Source: Aliiglaciecola lipolytica (lineage in GTDB: Bacteria; Pseudomonadota; Gammaproteobacteria; Enterobacterales; Alteromonadaceae). Taken from it: DNA of 64,000 bases. Below are positions 18,537-28,006 of this stretch, one piece after another. How positions within the stretch are numbered: position 1 is the first letter of the stretch; each line of letters begins with the position of its first letter. The position numbers were made by a program, and so were the translations under genes. The notes under the pieces were generated by a model. The model was not told the DNA's origin, made no database searches, and saw nothing but the letters and a program-made list of their open reading frames with translations. Location: the NCBI RefSeq assembly GCF_018860635.1, contig NZ_JAHKPT010000025.1, positions 41,673 to 105,672 on the forward strand. Reading direction: 5' to 3'.

Positions 18537-21224
18537 CTAAAAAATATCTTCAGGTTCCACACTTTCTGATTGATCGCTTTCAAAGGGATCAACAACAGAG
18601 TCAGACTGAACTGAAGAGGTTGGCTCGGTACCCTTTATGAAATATTCAAACATAGACGTATAATCTGTACGTGTTGTGAGTTTACCCGTTGCTCTATCAA
18701 TTCGAACCGTGATGATATTTTCAGGCATAGGTTTAATTTCTTGAGGCACACCATCAAGCGCTTTTTCCATAAAGCGAATCCATGCAGGTTGAGCTGCTTT
18801 CGCGCCATCTTCCGCGCCGATCATGGCGTTGCCAATCCAGTTAAATTTTTCAGGATTTTCGTTTATCAAATTCTGGTTACGAGATGTACGGCCGAGCATA
18901 CGACTCATATCATCAAAACCAACCCAAGAAGTAGCCACTAACCCTGGCGCAAAACCACTAAACCAAGTATCCCGAGAGTCATTGGTTGTACCGGTTTTAC
19001 CCGCCAGATCGGTGCGACCAAGAATGTTTCTCGCCCGCCAGCCAGTGCCAAGCCAATAGGTATTGCGCTGGGGATCATTGCTCCATCGACCATTTCCTCG
19101 AACAGCTGTACGCATCATTTCGCGCACTAAAAAGGTATTTTGCGCAGACACCACTCTTTGGGCTTGGATTATTTCAGGCTGAGAATCGGCTTCATCTTCT
19201 GGGAAACCGTTTAATTCAGCCGCCAACAAAGCCTCGATTTGCTGCTCTGTGAGCTCCTCTGAATTAAGCTCTGATGCATTGGTTACAGATGTTTGCTCAG
19301 CATTGTGAGTTTCACATTCTTCACACACTTGCGGAGGATTAGCTTGCCACAATATTTTGCCGTGCTCATCTTCAATACGTTGAATAAAATGAGGGCGCAC
19401 ATAATAACCGCCATTGGCAATAACCGACATTGCAGTAGCAACCTCTAGGGGAGTTTGTGAACCTGAACCTAGTGATAAGGTTTCATCTTTCGGAATTTCA
19501 GCGCGGTCAAAACCAAATTTACTCAGATGGTCTGCCGCGGCATTAATACCAATTGCCCGTAATAAACGCACTGACACTACGTTTTTCGATTTGCCCAAGG
19601 CGACCCGCATTCGAATTGGTCCGTCATACACAGCTGGCGAGTTTTGTGGCCGCCATGCTGTGCCAGTACTTGCATCCCACTGATTGATAGGAGCGTCATT
19701 AATAATACTTGCTAAGGTGTAACCCTGTTCTATTGCTGCGGAATATATGAAAGGTTTAATATTCGAGCCTACTTGTCTTTTAGCTTGAGTCGCGCGATTG
19801 AATTGACTCTGATAAAAACTATATCCACCGACGATTGCCTGCACCGCACCGTTTTTAGGATCCAGTGCCACAAAAGCACCACTCACCGTTGGCAATTGCG
19901 ACAATTTCCAGATCCCTTCCTCGTTTTGTCTAATCCAGATCAATTGACCTGCAGCCACTATGTCAGCAGCACTTTTAGGATCCGGTCCTTGGCGATTGTC
20001 GTCAATGTAGGATCTTGCCCAATGCATACCCTGCCATTCGATAGTTTGATAATTTCCTTGGCCATTAAAAACCACAAAACTGGTTTCATCAACCTGGGTA
20101 ACAACTGCTGGGTTAAGCACTCCAATTGGCGTGTAAGCGTCCAAAACCTCTAGCATTTGTGATTCGTCCCAAGGTTCAGAATCCAAGGCTACCAATTCAG
20201 TATTTTGATCTTCACTGTTGTTTAGGCTTTGATTGTCATCTGGCTCTCCCCATAACACGCGAATAGGACCACGATAACCATGTCTTTCATCATAATCATG
20301 TAAATTACGTATTACTGCTGTTTGTGCGGCAAACTGCAAATCCGAAGGTGCGGTAGCGAAAACTTGATATCCGCCAGTTTCAGCTTCTTCTTTGCCATAC
20401 AATTCAACCATTTCATTATAAATAAGATCGGCCAAATAAGGCGCATCTAACTGAATCTCAGCACCGTGGCGTTTAGAAATGACAGTTTCATTGCTGGCCT
20501 GATCAAACTCTTCACGGGTAATATATTCCTCATCGAGCATTCTTAACAATACGACTCGACGACGCGCTTTCGCTCTTTCTGGGCTGGAAATTGGATTCAA
20601 AGTAGAAGGCGCTTTAGGCAGTCCAGCAATAGTCGCTACTTCAGCTAAACTGAGCTCATTAACGGATTTTCCGAAATATACTTGAGCAGCAGCACCAAAC
20701 CCAAAGGCACGATGCCCCAATTCAATTTTGTTTAAATACAGCTCTAAGATTTCATCTTTACTGAGCAAACCTTCCATGTGCCAAGCAATAAAGATCTCTT
20801 TTATTTTACGTATATAGGTTTTATCACGGGTTAAGAAAAAGCCTCTGGCTAGCTGCATCGTGAGGGTACTACCACCTTGCCCACGTTCGCCGGTTAAGAC
20901 TAAATTCACAAAAGCCCGCGCTATGCCGATAGGATCTATACCAGGGTGTTCGTAAAAGCGACTATCCTCTATAGAAAGTACGGCATTTATTAATGATTGC
21001 GGGACTTCATCTAACTCTAACGGAATACGACGCTTGACCCCAAACTGTGAAATTAGTTTGCCGTCTTGTGTATAAATCTTCATGGGGGTTTGTAAGCGCA
21101 CATCTTTTAGCACTTCAACACTTGGAAGATCGGGTTTGATATAAAAGTACATACCTACAATCGCTATCGTACCTAGCAGAAATGCGGCTATACTCATTAT
21201 TAATAACAGTTTGATGTACTTCAC
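18537..21224 (-). CDS. mrcA: penicillin-binding protein 1A (bifunctional transglycosylase/transpeptidase)
   Basis: A class A PBP of 895 residues that polymerises and crosslinks peptidoglycan. A membrane anchor (about 8-28) is followed by the glycosyltransferase family 51 domain with catalytic Glu86 in EDSRFYEHPG and RGQGGSTLTMQLAR. An OB-like insert with acidic stretches precedes the transpeptidase domain: SNIK with Ser487, the SKN motif, and KTGTT with Lys743. The tail is Ser/Glu/Asp-rich. A segment with a CEEC pair near residues 634-637 is an insert in the transpeptidase part. It is divergent from pilMNOPQ, a classic arrangement in gammaproteobacteria. Confidence 0.96.
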   Translation of the reverse strand: MKYIKLLLIMSIAAFLLGTIAIVGMYFYIKPDLPSVEVLKDVRLQTPMKIYTQDGKLISQFGVKRRIPLELDEVPQSLINAVLSIEDSRFYEHPGIDPIGIARAFVNLVLTGERGQGGSTLTMQLARGFFLTRDKTYIRKIKEIFIAWHMEGLLSKDEILELYLNKIELGHRAFGFGAAAQVYFGKSVNELSLAEVATIAGLPKAPSTLNPISSPERAKARRRVVLLRMLDEEYITREEFDQASNETVISKRHGAEIQLDAPYLADLIYNEMVELYGKEEAETGGYQVFATAPSDLQFAAQTAVIRNLHDYDERHGYRGPIRVLWGEPDDNQSLNNSEDQNTELVALDSEPWDESQMLEVLDAYTPIGVLNPAVVTQVDETSFVVFNGQGNYQTIEWQGMHWARSYIDDNRQGPDPKSAADIVAAGQLIWIRQNEEGIWKLSQLPTVSGAFVALDPKNGAVQAIVGGYSFYQSQFNRATQAKRQVGSNIKPFIYSAAIEQGYTLASIINDAPINQWDASTGTAWRPQNSPAVYDGPIRMRVALGKSKNVVSVRLLRAIGINAAADHLSKFGFDRAEIPKDETLSLGSGSQTPLEVATAMSVIANGGYYVRPHFIQRIEDEHGKILWQANPPQVCEECETHNAEQTSVTNASELNSEELTEQQIEALLAAELNGFPEDEADSQPEIIQAQRVVSAQNTFLVREMMRTAVRGNGRWSNDPQRNTYWLGTGWRARNILGRTDLAGKTGTTNDSRDTWFSGFAPGLVATSWVGFDDMSRMLGRTSRNQNLINENPEKFNWIGNAMIGAEDGAKAAQPAWIRFMEKALDGVPQEIKPMPENIITVRIDRATGKLTTRTDYTSMFEYFIKGTEPTSSVQSDSVVDPFESDQSESVEPEDIF

Positions 21225-21360
21225 AAAAATAAAACTACCAGAGCAAAATTGACTAAATGACTTATATTTTATACCTATGTACCGTTATTAGAACCATTAA
21301 AAACAAAAAAATGAGTAATAATGGTAAAACTAAAGCAACTAAAATGATTCGGAACTAACT

Positions 21361-22428
21361 GTGTTGAAAGAACTTTTCAAGAAAAAAGCTTCACAAATGA
21401 TAGGTCTCGATATCGGTACACGGTACGTTAAGGCTGTTTTGTTTGAACAAGATGGCAACCAGACTAAGGTGCAGAGTTTCGCATGTGAGCAGATAAACGG
21501 CAATGCCTTTGCTGACAGAGAAATAAAAGATTTTGACGCCATAAGCAATGTGCTCAAAAAAGTGAAGTTGTCACTGAAAAGCAAAAATAAAAATGTAGTA
21601 GTCGCGATATCTGGAAGTTCGGTATTGAGTAAAATAGTTTATATGGATCCAGATCAACAGGACTTCGAGTTAGAAACCCAAATAGAAATCGAATCTGATA
21701 GTCTAATTCCTTATCCGTTAGAGGAAGTATATCTGGATTTTGAAGAGTTAGGTGAGAGTAAAACTCACATCGGTAAAGTAGATGTGTTGCTCAGCGCAGC
21801 CCATAAAGATGTGGTCGATAGTCGCATCACATTATTAAGAGAAGTGGAATTTGTTCCTAAAATCGTCGATATCGAAAATTATGCTTTGGGTAATGCAATT
21901 ATCGAGTTCGCTGAATATCCCGCAGATAAACCAATATTGTGTTTTAATATTGGTGCCTCTCAATTACAACTCTGTGTCGTAGAAAATGACAGAGTTATTT
22001 ATAGTAAAGAACACAGTTTTGGTATGAACAGCCTTATTCAAGATCTCAGCATAATCCATACCTTAGATAAATCAGAAACTGAACAGCAATTAGTAAACGG
22101 TGAGTTACCTGCAACATGGCGCGAAGATACCTTCCCAATATTTTTAGCGAACTTAAATCAACACATCAGCAAAGCAGTACAAATGTATATCAGTTCAACT
22201 GGCGCTGAGAGGCCAGAATCTTTGATGGTTTGTGGTGGCGGGGCAAATATAGAAGAAATTGCCGCGGCACTTGAAGGTGAATTGGCAGTGGAAGTCACCC
22301 TTTTCAACCCATTTGAACAAATGCAAATCTCTGAAAAAGCTGAACAGCAAGGTTTTCAAAAAGTTGCGCCACAACTAGTGATTGCAGCTGGTTTAGCATC
22401 TAGGAGTTTCAAACCATGTCACATGTAA
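21361..22428 (+). CDS. pilM: type IV pilus inner-membrane platform protein PilM
   Basis: An actin/FtsA-like cytoplasmic ATP-binding protein of 355 residues that binds the N-terminus of PilN and links the pilus motor to the periplasmic alignment complex. The nucleotide-binding fold begins with MIGLDIGTRYVKAVLF, and ALGNAIIEF and MVCGGGANIEEI mark later actin-like motifs. Translation starts at a GTG. Its end overlaps pilN by 13 bases. It is the first gene of pilMNOPQ. Confidence 0.95.
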   Translation: MLKELFKKKASQMIGLDIGTRYVKAVLFEQDGNQTKVQSFACEQINGNAFADREIKDFDAISNVLKKVKLSLKSKNKNVVVAISGSSVLSKIVYMDPDQQDFELETQIEIESDSLIPYPLEEVYLDFEELGESKTHIGKVDVLLSAAHKDVVDSRITLLREVEFVPKIVDIENYALGNAIIEFAEYPADKPILCFNIGASQLQLCVVENDRVIYSKEHSFGMNSLIQDLSIIHTLDKSETEQQLVNGELPATWREDTFPIFLANLNQHISKAVQMYISSTGAERPESLMVCGGGANIEEIAAALEGELAVEVTLFNPFEQMQISEKAEQQGFQKVAPQLVIAAGLASRSFKPCHM

Positions 22429-23000
22429 ATCTATTACCATGGCGAGAAGAGCTTAGACAGAGACAGAAAAAAGATTTTTTAACACTATTATTTGCAGTCG
22501 CTCTGTTTGTGATGATTATTGTGTATCTGGTGGGCATGTTAATCGATAGCAAGATTGCCAGCCAAAACCAACGTAACGCTTTTCTACAAGGTCAAATCGC
22601 GGTTTTAGATGCAGAAATAGCCAAAATAAAAGATATTAAAGACAGCAAGAAAGCCATTGAACAACGCATGGCCTTGATTGAACAATTACAAACCAGTCGC
22701 AACGTTGCGCCTATCGTATTTGATGAACTGGCTCGCTTGGTTCCCCCAGGTGTTTCGTTTCGCTCCTTCTCCCGTCAAGGCAATACCGTGGAGTTATCCG
22801 GGGTGAGCGAATCGAATAACCGCCTATCTTCATTTATGCGCAAGATTGAAGATTCAAAGATATTTGGTCAGGGTGAATTATCATCCATTGTGGCTGATAC
22901 CTCAGCGCCCGATGCAGTCAGCGAGTTTAAATTAACATTTACCATAAACTCCTCAGTGGCACCGGACTTCTCTGAAACACCAGCAGAGGGTCAAAAATGA
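22416..23000 (+). CDS. pilN: type IV pilus assembly protein PilN
   Basis: A bitopic inner-membrane protein of 194 residues. The short cytoplasmic N-terminus begins with the conserved NLLPWRE, which is the PilM-binding motif of the family. A membrane helix (about 24-45) leads into a coiled coil and a periplasmic ferredoxin-like domain. It heterodimerises with PilO in the alignment subcomplex. It overlaps both pilM (13 bases) and pilO (4 bases). Confidence 0.95.
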   Translation: MSHVNLLPWREELRQRQKKDFLTLLFAVALFVMIIVYLVGMLIDSKIASQNQRNAFLQGQIAVLDAEIAKIKDIKDSKKAIEQRMALIEQLQTSRNVAPIVFDELARLVPPGVSFRSFSRQGNTVELSGVSESNNRLSSFMRKIEDSKIFGQGELSSIVADTSAPDAVSEFKLTFTINSSVAPDFSETPAEGQK

Positions 23001-23596
23001 AATTTGATGTAAATAAACTCAAAGAGATGAACGAACTGGATTTCGAACAGGTCGCGAATTGGCCATTCGAAGTGAAAACCGTAGTTGCGCTTTTTGTAGC
23101 GATTTTAGTCGCGGTCGGTGGTTATTACGGATTAATCTCCTCTAAATTACCTGTGTTAGATAGAACCCAAGCCGAAGAAGTAGAGTTAAAACAGACATTT
23201 GCCGCTAAATACAGAATTGCGGTTAATCTAAAAGCCTATGAAGAACAGCTAGCCAGAATAGAAGCTGACTTTTCGTCAATGTTAAAATCACTGCCTACCA
23301 GTAACGAGACACCTGGCCTCATTGATGACATTACCTTTGTGGGCACGACTGCAGGATTGAATTTCAAACTGATTAACTGGCAACAAGAAATTCCTAAAGA
23401 GTTTTATACTGAATTACCGATTCAAATGGAAGTCACCGGTAATTACCATGAATTTGGCCAATTTGTATCTAACATTGCAGCATTACCGCGGATTGTGACT
23501 TTACATAACTTTGATATCACTCAACAGGGTTCTGAATTACGTTTACAACTTCAAGCCAAGACATATCGCACAGCGGTTTCGGAGCAAGGCCAATGA
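22997..23596 (+). CDS. pilO: type IV pilus assembly protein PilO
   Basis: A 199-residue partner of PilN with the same plan: a short cytoplasmic N-terminus, a membrane helix at about residues 30-50, a coiled coil and a periplasmic domain containing LPIQMEVTGNYHEFGQF, a conserved PilO block. It helps carry force from the motor to the secretin through PilP. Four-base overlaps with pilN and pilP indicate coupled translation. Confidence 0.94.
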   Translation: MKFDVNKLKEMNELDFEQVANWPFEVKTVVALFVAILVAVGGYYGLISSKLPVLDRTQAEEVELKQTFAAKYRIAVNLKAYEEQLARIEADFSSMLKSLPTSNETPGLIDDITFVGTTAGLNFKLINWQQEIPKEFYTELPIQMEVTGNYHEFGQFVSNIAALPRIVTLHNFDITQQGSELRLQLQAKTYRTAVSEQGQ

Positions 23597-24129
23597 AAAT
23601 AATCGTTTTGATAATGGCTGTTGTCATGCTGGCAGGTTGTGAGGCGCAAACGGATGACTTGGTAACCTATGTGGTCGAAGTTAAGCAAAGCACCTCTATT
23701 AGCATAGAACCCTACCCCGAATTTAAAACCCAACCTGCTTTTGAATACAAAGCGGGCGGACTCCGCAGTCCATTTAAGCGACCTCGAAATGTAGCGGTAC
23801 AAACGGTTGAAGCGAAACGCGAAAACTGTTTGCAGCCTGACTTCAACAGAACCAAAAGTCCATTGGAGGCATTTGGATTAGATGCACTAACGATCTCTGG
23901 TACTTTTACCAGTCAAGGACGACAGTGGGCCTTAGTAACAGCCAATGATGGTTCGTTACATAAAGTCACGACAGGAGACTACATAGGTTTGTTCTTCGGA
24001 AAAATTACATCGATCAACAATGGTAATATTTCAATCGAAGAAATGCTGCCTGATGGCGCCGGATGCTGGCAAAAAAATAAAGCAACACTGAGTATGTCTT
24101 CACAGGCAGGAGAAAATAATAATGTCTGA
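23593..24129 (+). CDS. pilP: type IV pilus lipoprotein PilP
   Basis: A 178-residue inner-membrane lipoprotein with signal peptide and lipobox LAGC at about residues 13-16. A disordered, proline-containing linker with LRSPFKRP precedes the C-terminal beta domain (about 95-165, with LEAFGLDALTISGTF and TTGDYIGLFFGKI) that docks to PilQ in the known complex. It joins the PilN/PilO pair to the outer-membrane secretin. Its end overlaps pilQ by 8 bases. Confidence 0.94.
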   Translation: MKIIVLIMAVVMLAGCEAQTDDLVTYVVEVKQSTSISIEPYPEFKTQPAFEYKAGGLRSPFKRPRNVAVQTVEAKRENCLQPDFNRTKSPLEAFGLDALTISGTFTSQGRQWALVTANDGSLHKVTTGDYIGLFFGKITSINNGNISIEEMLPDGAGCWQKNKATLSMSSQAGENNNV

Positions 24130-25882
24130 ACGTTTTATCTTTAATCATAAACTAAATAAAGCTAAGCATAATTGGATTTGGCTGAGTTTAGTACTTGCCG
24201 GAATATCTTGCGTTTCGTTTAATTCAGCGGCCCAACAAGTTCAGCCAGTATTAGTTGACCCAGAAAAGAAGGTGGCGAGTGTTTTTCGTTCCGAGTTGAC
24301 CGATCTCAATTTCAAACGCAATTCAACCGGCGGTGCACGTGTCACTTTAGATTTTAATAATGCTGATTTCCAAATGCAGTTATCGCAAGGAAATCAAAAG
24401 CTGATTTTAACCCTGCCTGCGGTCAAACTTGCTGATGACCAGTTATTCACCCTTGATGTCATAGACTTCGCCACACAAGTATCCGATATAGAAACCTTTC
24501 AGGAAACGAAAGGCAGTAAAATTGAATTTAAATTACTCAGCAAAGCTAACTTTACCCATAAAAAGAATGGCAATCAGTTAGTAATTGAAATTGAAAAAGA
24601 CGATCAACCAGAAGCTAGTAAAGCCGAATCAGCCTTTACCGGTGAGCCGATTTCATTAGACTTCCAAGACGTCCCTGTTCGACAAGTATTGCAAATTATT
24701 GCACAGGTGAACGGGTTCAATTTAGTTACCACAGACACGGTAAATGGCAATGTAACCATTAGTTTATCTGGGGTGCCATGGGATCAAGCTCTTGAGATGA
24801 TTCTAAAAATTAAAGGCCTAGACAAACGTCTTGAAGGTAATATTCTTCTTATCGCCCCTTCTGAAGAACTCACAGCGCGAGAAACACAGCAATTACAATC
24901 TAAACAACAAGTGGCTGATTTAGCACCTCTGAGCGCGGTAAATATTCAAATAAACTATGCCAAGGCAGCTGAAATGGCAGCGATTCTAAAATCTGCTGAT
25001 GCCAGTATTCTCAGTGCAAGAGGCTCAGTAACCATTGATGAGCGCACCAATACAGTATTGCTACGTGATACCGCGGCCTCTGTTGAGGAAGCTCGTGCAT
25101 TGATAAAAGCTCTGGATATTCCCATCAAACAGGTGTTAATCGAGTCAAGAATGGTTACCGTACGAGATAATGTCGATGAGCAACTTGGCGTTAGATGGGG
25201 CATCAGTGACAGCACTTCCGATGGCGGTATTTCTGGCTCGTTAGAAGGCGCGAACGACATCGCAGCTGGCATATTCCCTGATTTGACTGATAGGTTAAAC
25301 GTTAATCTCCCAGTCTCTAATCCTGCGGGCAGCATTGGAATTCAAATCGCTAGACTGGTCGATGGTACCATCATTGATTTAGAACTAAGCGCGCTGGAGA
25401 CCGAAAATAAAGGTGAAATTATTGCTAGCCCACGAATTACAGTGGCCAATCAGCAGGAAGCCTATATTGAACAAGGTACTGAAATTCCTTATGTACAAGC
25501 AACATCAAGTGGCGCGACTTCTGTAGAATTCAAAAAAGCGGTATTAAGTTTAAAAGTTACACCGCATATCACTCCTGACAATCGTGTCATTTTGGATTTG
25601 GTCGTAACTCAAGATACTCGCGGTGAAACTGTCTCCACTTCGACTGGACCGGCGGTAGCAATCGATACCCAAGAGATCAGCACTCAGGTATTGGTAGAAA
25701 ATGGTGAGACCATTGTACTAGGGGGGATTTTCCAACAGACATCAACTGATGACGTGTCTAAGATACCGCTGTTGGGAGACTTGCCAGTTGTTGGTAGCCT
25801 GTTCCGTAATTCTCAAAAGGTAAATGAAAAACGTGAACTATTGATTTTCGTTACACCTAAAATTTTGGTTGATTCCCTATAA
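24122..25882 (+). CDS. pilQ: type IV pilus secretin PilQ
   Basis: Outer-membrane secretin through which the pilus passes. It has 586 residues, shorter than Pseudomonas PilQ (about 714). After a signal peptide there appears to be a single AMIN peptidoglycan-binding domain (about 55-155) where many PilQs have two. Next come the STN-like domain (ISLDFQDVPVRQVLQII), one secretin N1 domain and the secretin core with EIIASPRITVANQQEAYIEQG and the terminal VENGETIVLGGIFQQ and LPVVGSLFR motifs. It closes the pil operon and is followed by a clear terminator. Confidence 0.95.
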   Translation: MSERFIFNHKLNKAKHNWIWLSLVLAGISCVSFNSAAQQVQPVLVDPEKKVASVFRSELTDLNFKRNSTGGARVTLDFNNADFQMQLSQGNQKLILTLPAVKLADDQLFTLDVIDFATQVSDIETFQETKGSKIEFKLLSKANFTHKKNGNQLVIEIEKDDQPEASKAESAFTGEPISLDFQDVPVRQVLQIIAQVNGFNLVTTDTVNGNVTISLSGVPWDQALEMILKIKGLDKRLEGNILLIAPSEELTARETQQLQSKQQVADLAPLSAVNIQINYAKAAEMAAILKSADASILSARGSVTIDERTNTVLLRDTAASVEEARALIKALDIPIKQVLIESRMVTVRDNVDEQLGVRWGISDSTSDGGISGSLEGANDIAAGIFPDLTDRLNVNLPVSNPAGSIGIQIARLVDGTIIDLELSALETENKGEIIASPRITVANQQEAYIEQGTEIPYVQATSSGATSVEFKKAVLSLKVTPHITPDNRVILDLVVTQDTRGETVSTSTGPAVAIDTQEISTQVLVENGETIVLGGIFQQTSTDDVSKIPLLGDLPVVGSLFRNSQKVNEKRELLIFVTPKILVDSL

Positions 25883-25914
25883 CCAATTCACCGATTTTAT
25901 TTTTGACGACTTAA

Positions 25915-25937
25915 GGGCAATGTTATTGCCCTTTTTT
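25915..25937 (+). terminator. rho-independent terminator of pilMNOPQ
   Basis: GGGCAAT and ATTGCCC pair perfectly around a 3-base loop and are followed by six T residues. It lies 33 bases after the pilQ stop codon and separates the pil operon from aroK. Confidence 0.88.
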
Positions 25938-26376
25938 ACTGCTAAGTCATGTACCAGTCAATTGAATATTTTGAGATTTTTTGATTGTGTCTGGCAAATT
26001 TAGGTTCAAGTTTAACGCAATCAACATTAGACTCTGTATGAATCGCTAGATTGTCCCTGCTTACTGTTTTATTTATCCATTTTTGACATATTTTAGGGTT
26101 TGTTAACCGCGACAATGGAAGCAGATAAGGCATCTTTACAGCAATAGATTTAATCTTGGAACAAATTAAAAGCAACAAAACTTGCAAATTTCAGCATATA
26201 ACTGAGATAATCGCGCTCTCGAAATTTCGACGAGGTCATGTTCAGACCAATTACTTAAACGAATCGAGTCAATTTTATTTAATTATCTAATTGATTAAAT
26301 GGGACTTTTACGTAATTGGAATAATTCAAATTGGGCTGCAAAACCCCAGTTAACTAAAGTTGTGATAAAAGCAAAA
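25938..26376. other. gap between the pil terminator and aroK
   Basis: About 440 bases with no gene I can support. An 81-codon minus-strand frame at 25942-26187 has no family resemblance. A perfect 12-bp palindrome, TCGAAATTTCGA, lies at 26219-26230. The A/T-rich stretch at about 26270-26300 is the likely location of an aroK promoter, but I cannot place the elements. Confidence 0.4.
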
Positions 26377-26892
26377 ATGGCAGAAAAGCGTAATATTTTT
26401 CTTGTTGGTCCTATGGGGGCTGGCAAAAGCACGATAGGAAGGCATCTTGCCGACGAACTTCATCTTGAGTTTTTTGATTCCGATCAGGAAATTGAACGCC
26501 GCACTGGCGCGGATATCGCGTGGATATTTGATTTAGAAGGCGAAGATGGTTTTAGGCTTAGAGAAGAGACCGTGATTAACGATTTGACTGACAAACAAGG
26601 TATTGTTTTAGCGACCGGTGGTGGCTCTATTGTCAGTAAAAATGTACGTAATCGTTTGTCCGCCAGAGGCATTGTGGTTTATTTGCAAACAACCATAGAC
26701 AAACAGGTTGCTCGTACTCAACGAGACAAGCGCCGTCCTTTATTGCAAAAAGATGATCCGGAAATGGTTTTACGCGAACTTGCAGAATCTCGCAATCCTC
26801 TTTATGAGGAAGTGGCAGATTATATTGTCGATACTGATGATCAAAGCGCAAGAGCAGTCGCTAGCCAAATCATAGATAAAATCGGACTTTAA
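26377..26892 (+). CDS. aroK: shikimate kinase I
   Basis: Phosphorylates shikimate in the chorismate pathway. With the start at 26377 it has 171 residues and begins [18 protein letters not shown], matching E. coli AroK closely (173 residues). A farther ATG at 26299 would add 26 residues not typical of the family. The Walker A lysine is residue 17. The shikimate-site [11 protein letters not shown] and the ATGGGSIV loop are intact, as is the lid Arg region RDKRRPLL. aroB follows after 32 bases, the usual aroKB pair. Confidence 0.95.
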   Translation: MAEKRNIFLVGPMGAGKSTIGRHLADELHLEFFDSDQEIERRTGADIAWIFDLEGEDGFRLREETVINDLTDKQGIVLATGGGSIVSKNVRNRLSARGIVVYLQTTIDKQVARTQRDKRRPLLQKDDPEMVLRELAESRNPLYEEVADYIVDTDDQSARAVASQIIDKIGL

Positions 26893-26924
26893 TAAGACCG
26901 TTTCACACAAGAGGTTGTGCGCTC

Positions 26925-27995
26925 ATGTCAACAATTAGAGTAGAGTTGGGTGAGCGTAGTTACCCAATCAATATAGATTCAGGTTTACTGACTTCCAAAG
27001 ATTCGTTTAAAGACCAAATTCAAAGTGGCAAGGCGATAGTCGTTACTAACGAGATCGTCGAACCTCTTTATTTGAATTCGTTATTAAGCGCGTTAGATGG
27101 TGTAGACGTGAAGGTTGTTTGTTTGCCAGATGGTGAACAACACAAAAACCTTACTCAATTCGAAGCCGTAACAACCCAACTTTTAGAACAGCATGCGGCA
27201 AGAGACACAACGCTGATTGCATTGGGCGGCGGCGTAATTGGCGACTTAACTGGATTTGTTGCGGCCTGTTTTCAACGGGGCATCCCCTTTATTCAAGTTC
27301 CTACTACGCTACTATCTCAAGTGGACTCATCGGTGGGCGGCAAAACAGCCGTTAATCACCCTTTGGGTAAAAACATGATCGGTGCTTTCTATCAGCCGAA
27401 ATCTGTTGTCATTGATATCGATACCTTAAAAACCCTGCCAGCAAGAGAGTTTGCAGCAGGAATGGCCGAAGTGATCAAATATGGAATCATTTACGATGCC
27501 GAATTTTTCAGTTGGTTAGAAGAAAACGCCCAAGCCTTGAAAGACCTCTCATCTGAGCATTTGAAATACGTAGTACACCGTTGTTGCGAAATAAAAGCTG
27601 AGATCGTTTCTAACGACGAAAAAGAGCACGGTATTCGCGCACTGTTGAACCTAGGTCATACTTTCGGTCATGCTATAGAAGCCGAGCAAGGTTATGGCAA
27701 TTGGTTGCACGGTGAGGCCGTTGGTTGCGGCATGGTGCTAGCGGCTGAAGTCGCCTACAACAAGAATTGGATATCAAAATCAGATTTAGAACGAATGATT
27801 AAGCTTATTGCGTTATTTGATCTGCCCATAAACGCCCCTGAGCACATGAATTACGATATTTTCATGCAACACATGCAACACGACAAAAAAGTGCTATCTG
27901 GCGCGATTAGGTTCATAATTCCTACAGCCATTGGCAAAGCCGTCGTTACTAAAGATATAGAACCCGACATATTACAAAATATATTGAATAGCTAA
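26925..27995 (+). CDS. aroB: 3-dehydroquinate synthase
   Basis: Converts DAHP to 3-dehydroquinate, the second step of the shikimate pathway. It has 356 residues (E. coli 362). The NAD-binding PDGEQHKN and ALGGGVIGDLTGF segments, the PTTLLSQVDSSVGGKTAVN block and the zinc ligands in NLGHTFGHAIE and the following WLHGEAVGCG are intact. AGAGG precedes the ATG. It lies in the aroK-aroB-damX-dam string, probably one transcript. Confidence 0.97.
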   Translation: MSTIRVELGERSYPINIDSGLLTSKDSFKDQIQSGKAIVVTNEIVEPLYLNSLLSALDGVDVKVVCLPDGEQHKNLTQFEAVTTQLLEQHAARDTTLIALGGGVIGDLTGFVAACFQRGIPFIQVPTTLLSQVDSSVGGKTAVNHPLGKNMIGAFYQPKSVVIDIDTLKTLPAREFAAGMAEVIKYGIIYDAEFFSWLEENAQALKDLSSEHLKYVVHRCCEIKAEIVSNDEKEHGIRALLNLGHTFGHAIEAEQGYGNWLHGEAVGCGMVLAAEVAYNKNWISKSDLERMIKLIALFDLPINAPEHMNYDIFMQHMQHDKKVLSGAIRFIIPTAIGKAVVTKDIEPDILQNILNS

Positions 27996-28006
27996 GAGAA
28001 GGGATT

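Noticed and set aside
25942..26187. 81-codon minus-strand frame in the pilQ-aroK gap
   Set aside because: No recognisable family, ribosome site or coding-like composition; it starts downstream of a terminator on the other strand and looks like chance.
26219..26230. Perfect palindrome TCGAAATTTCGA upstream of aroK
   Set aside because: A 12-base AT-rich palindrome is expected now and then by chance; no regulator I know fits, so it is only mentioned in the gap entry.
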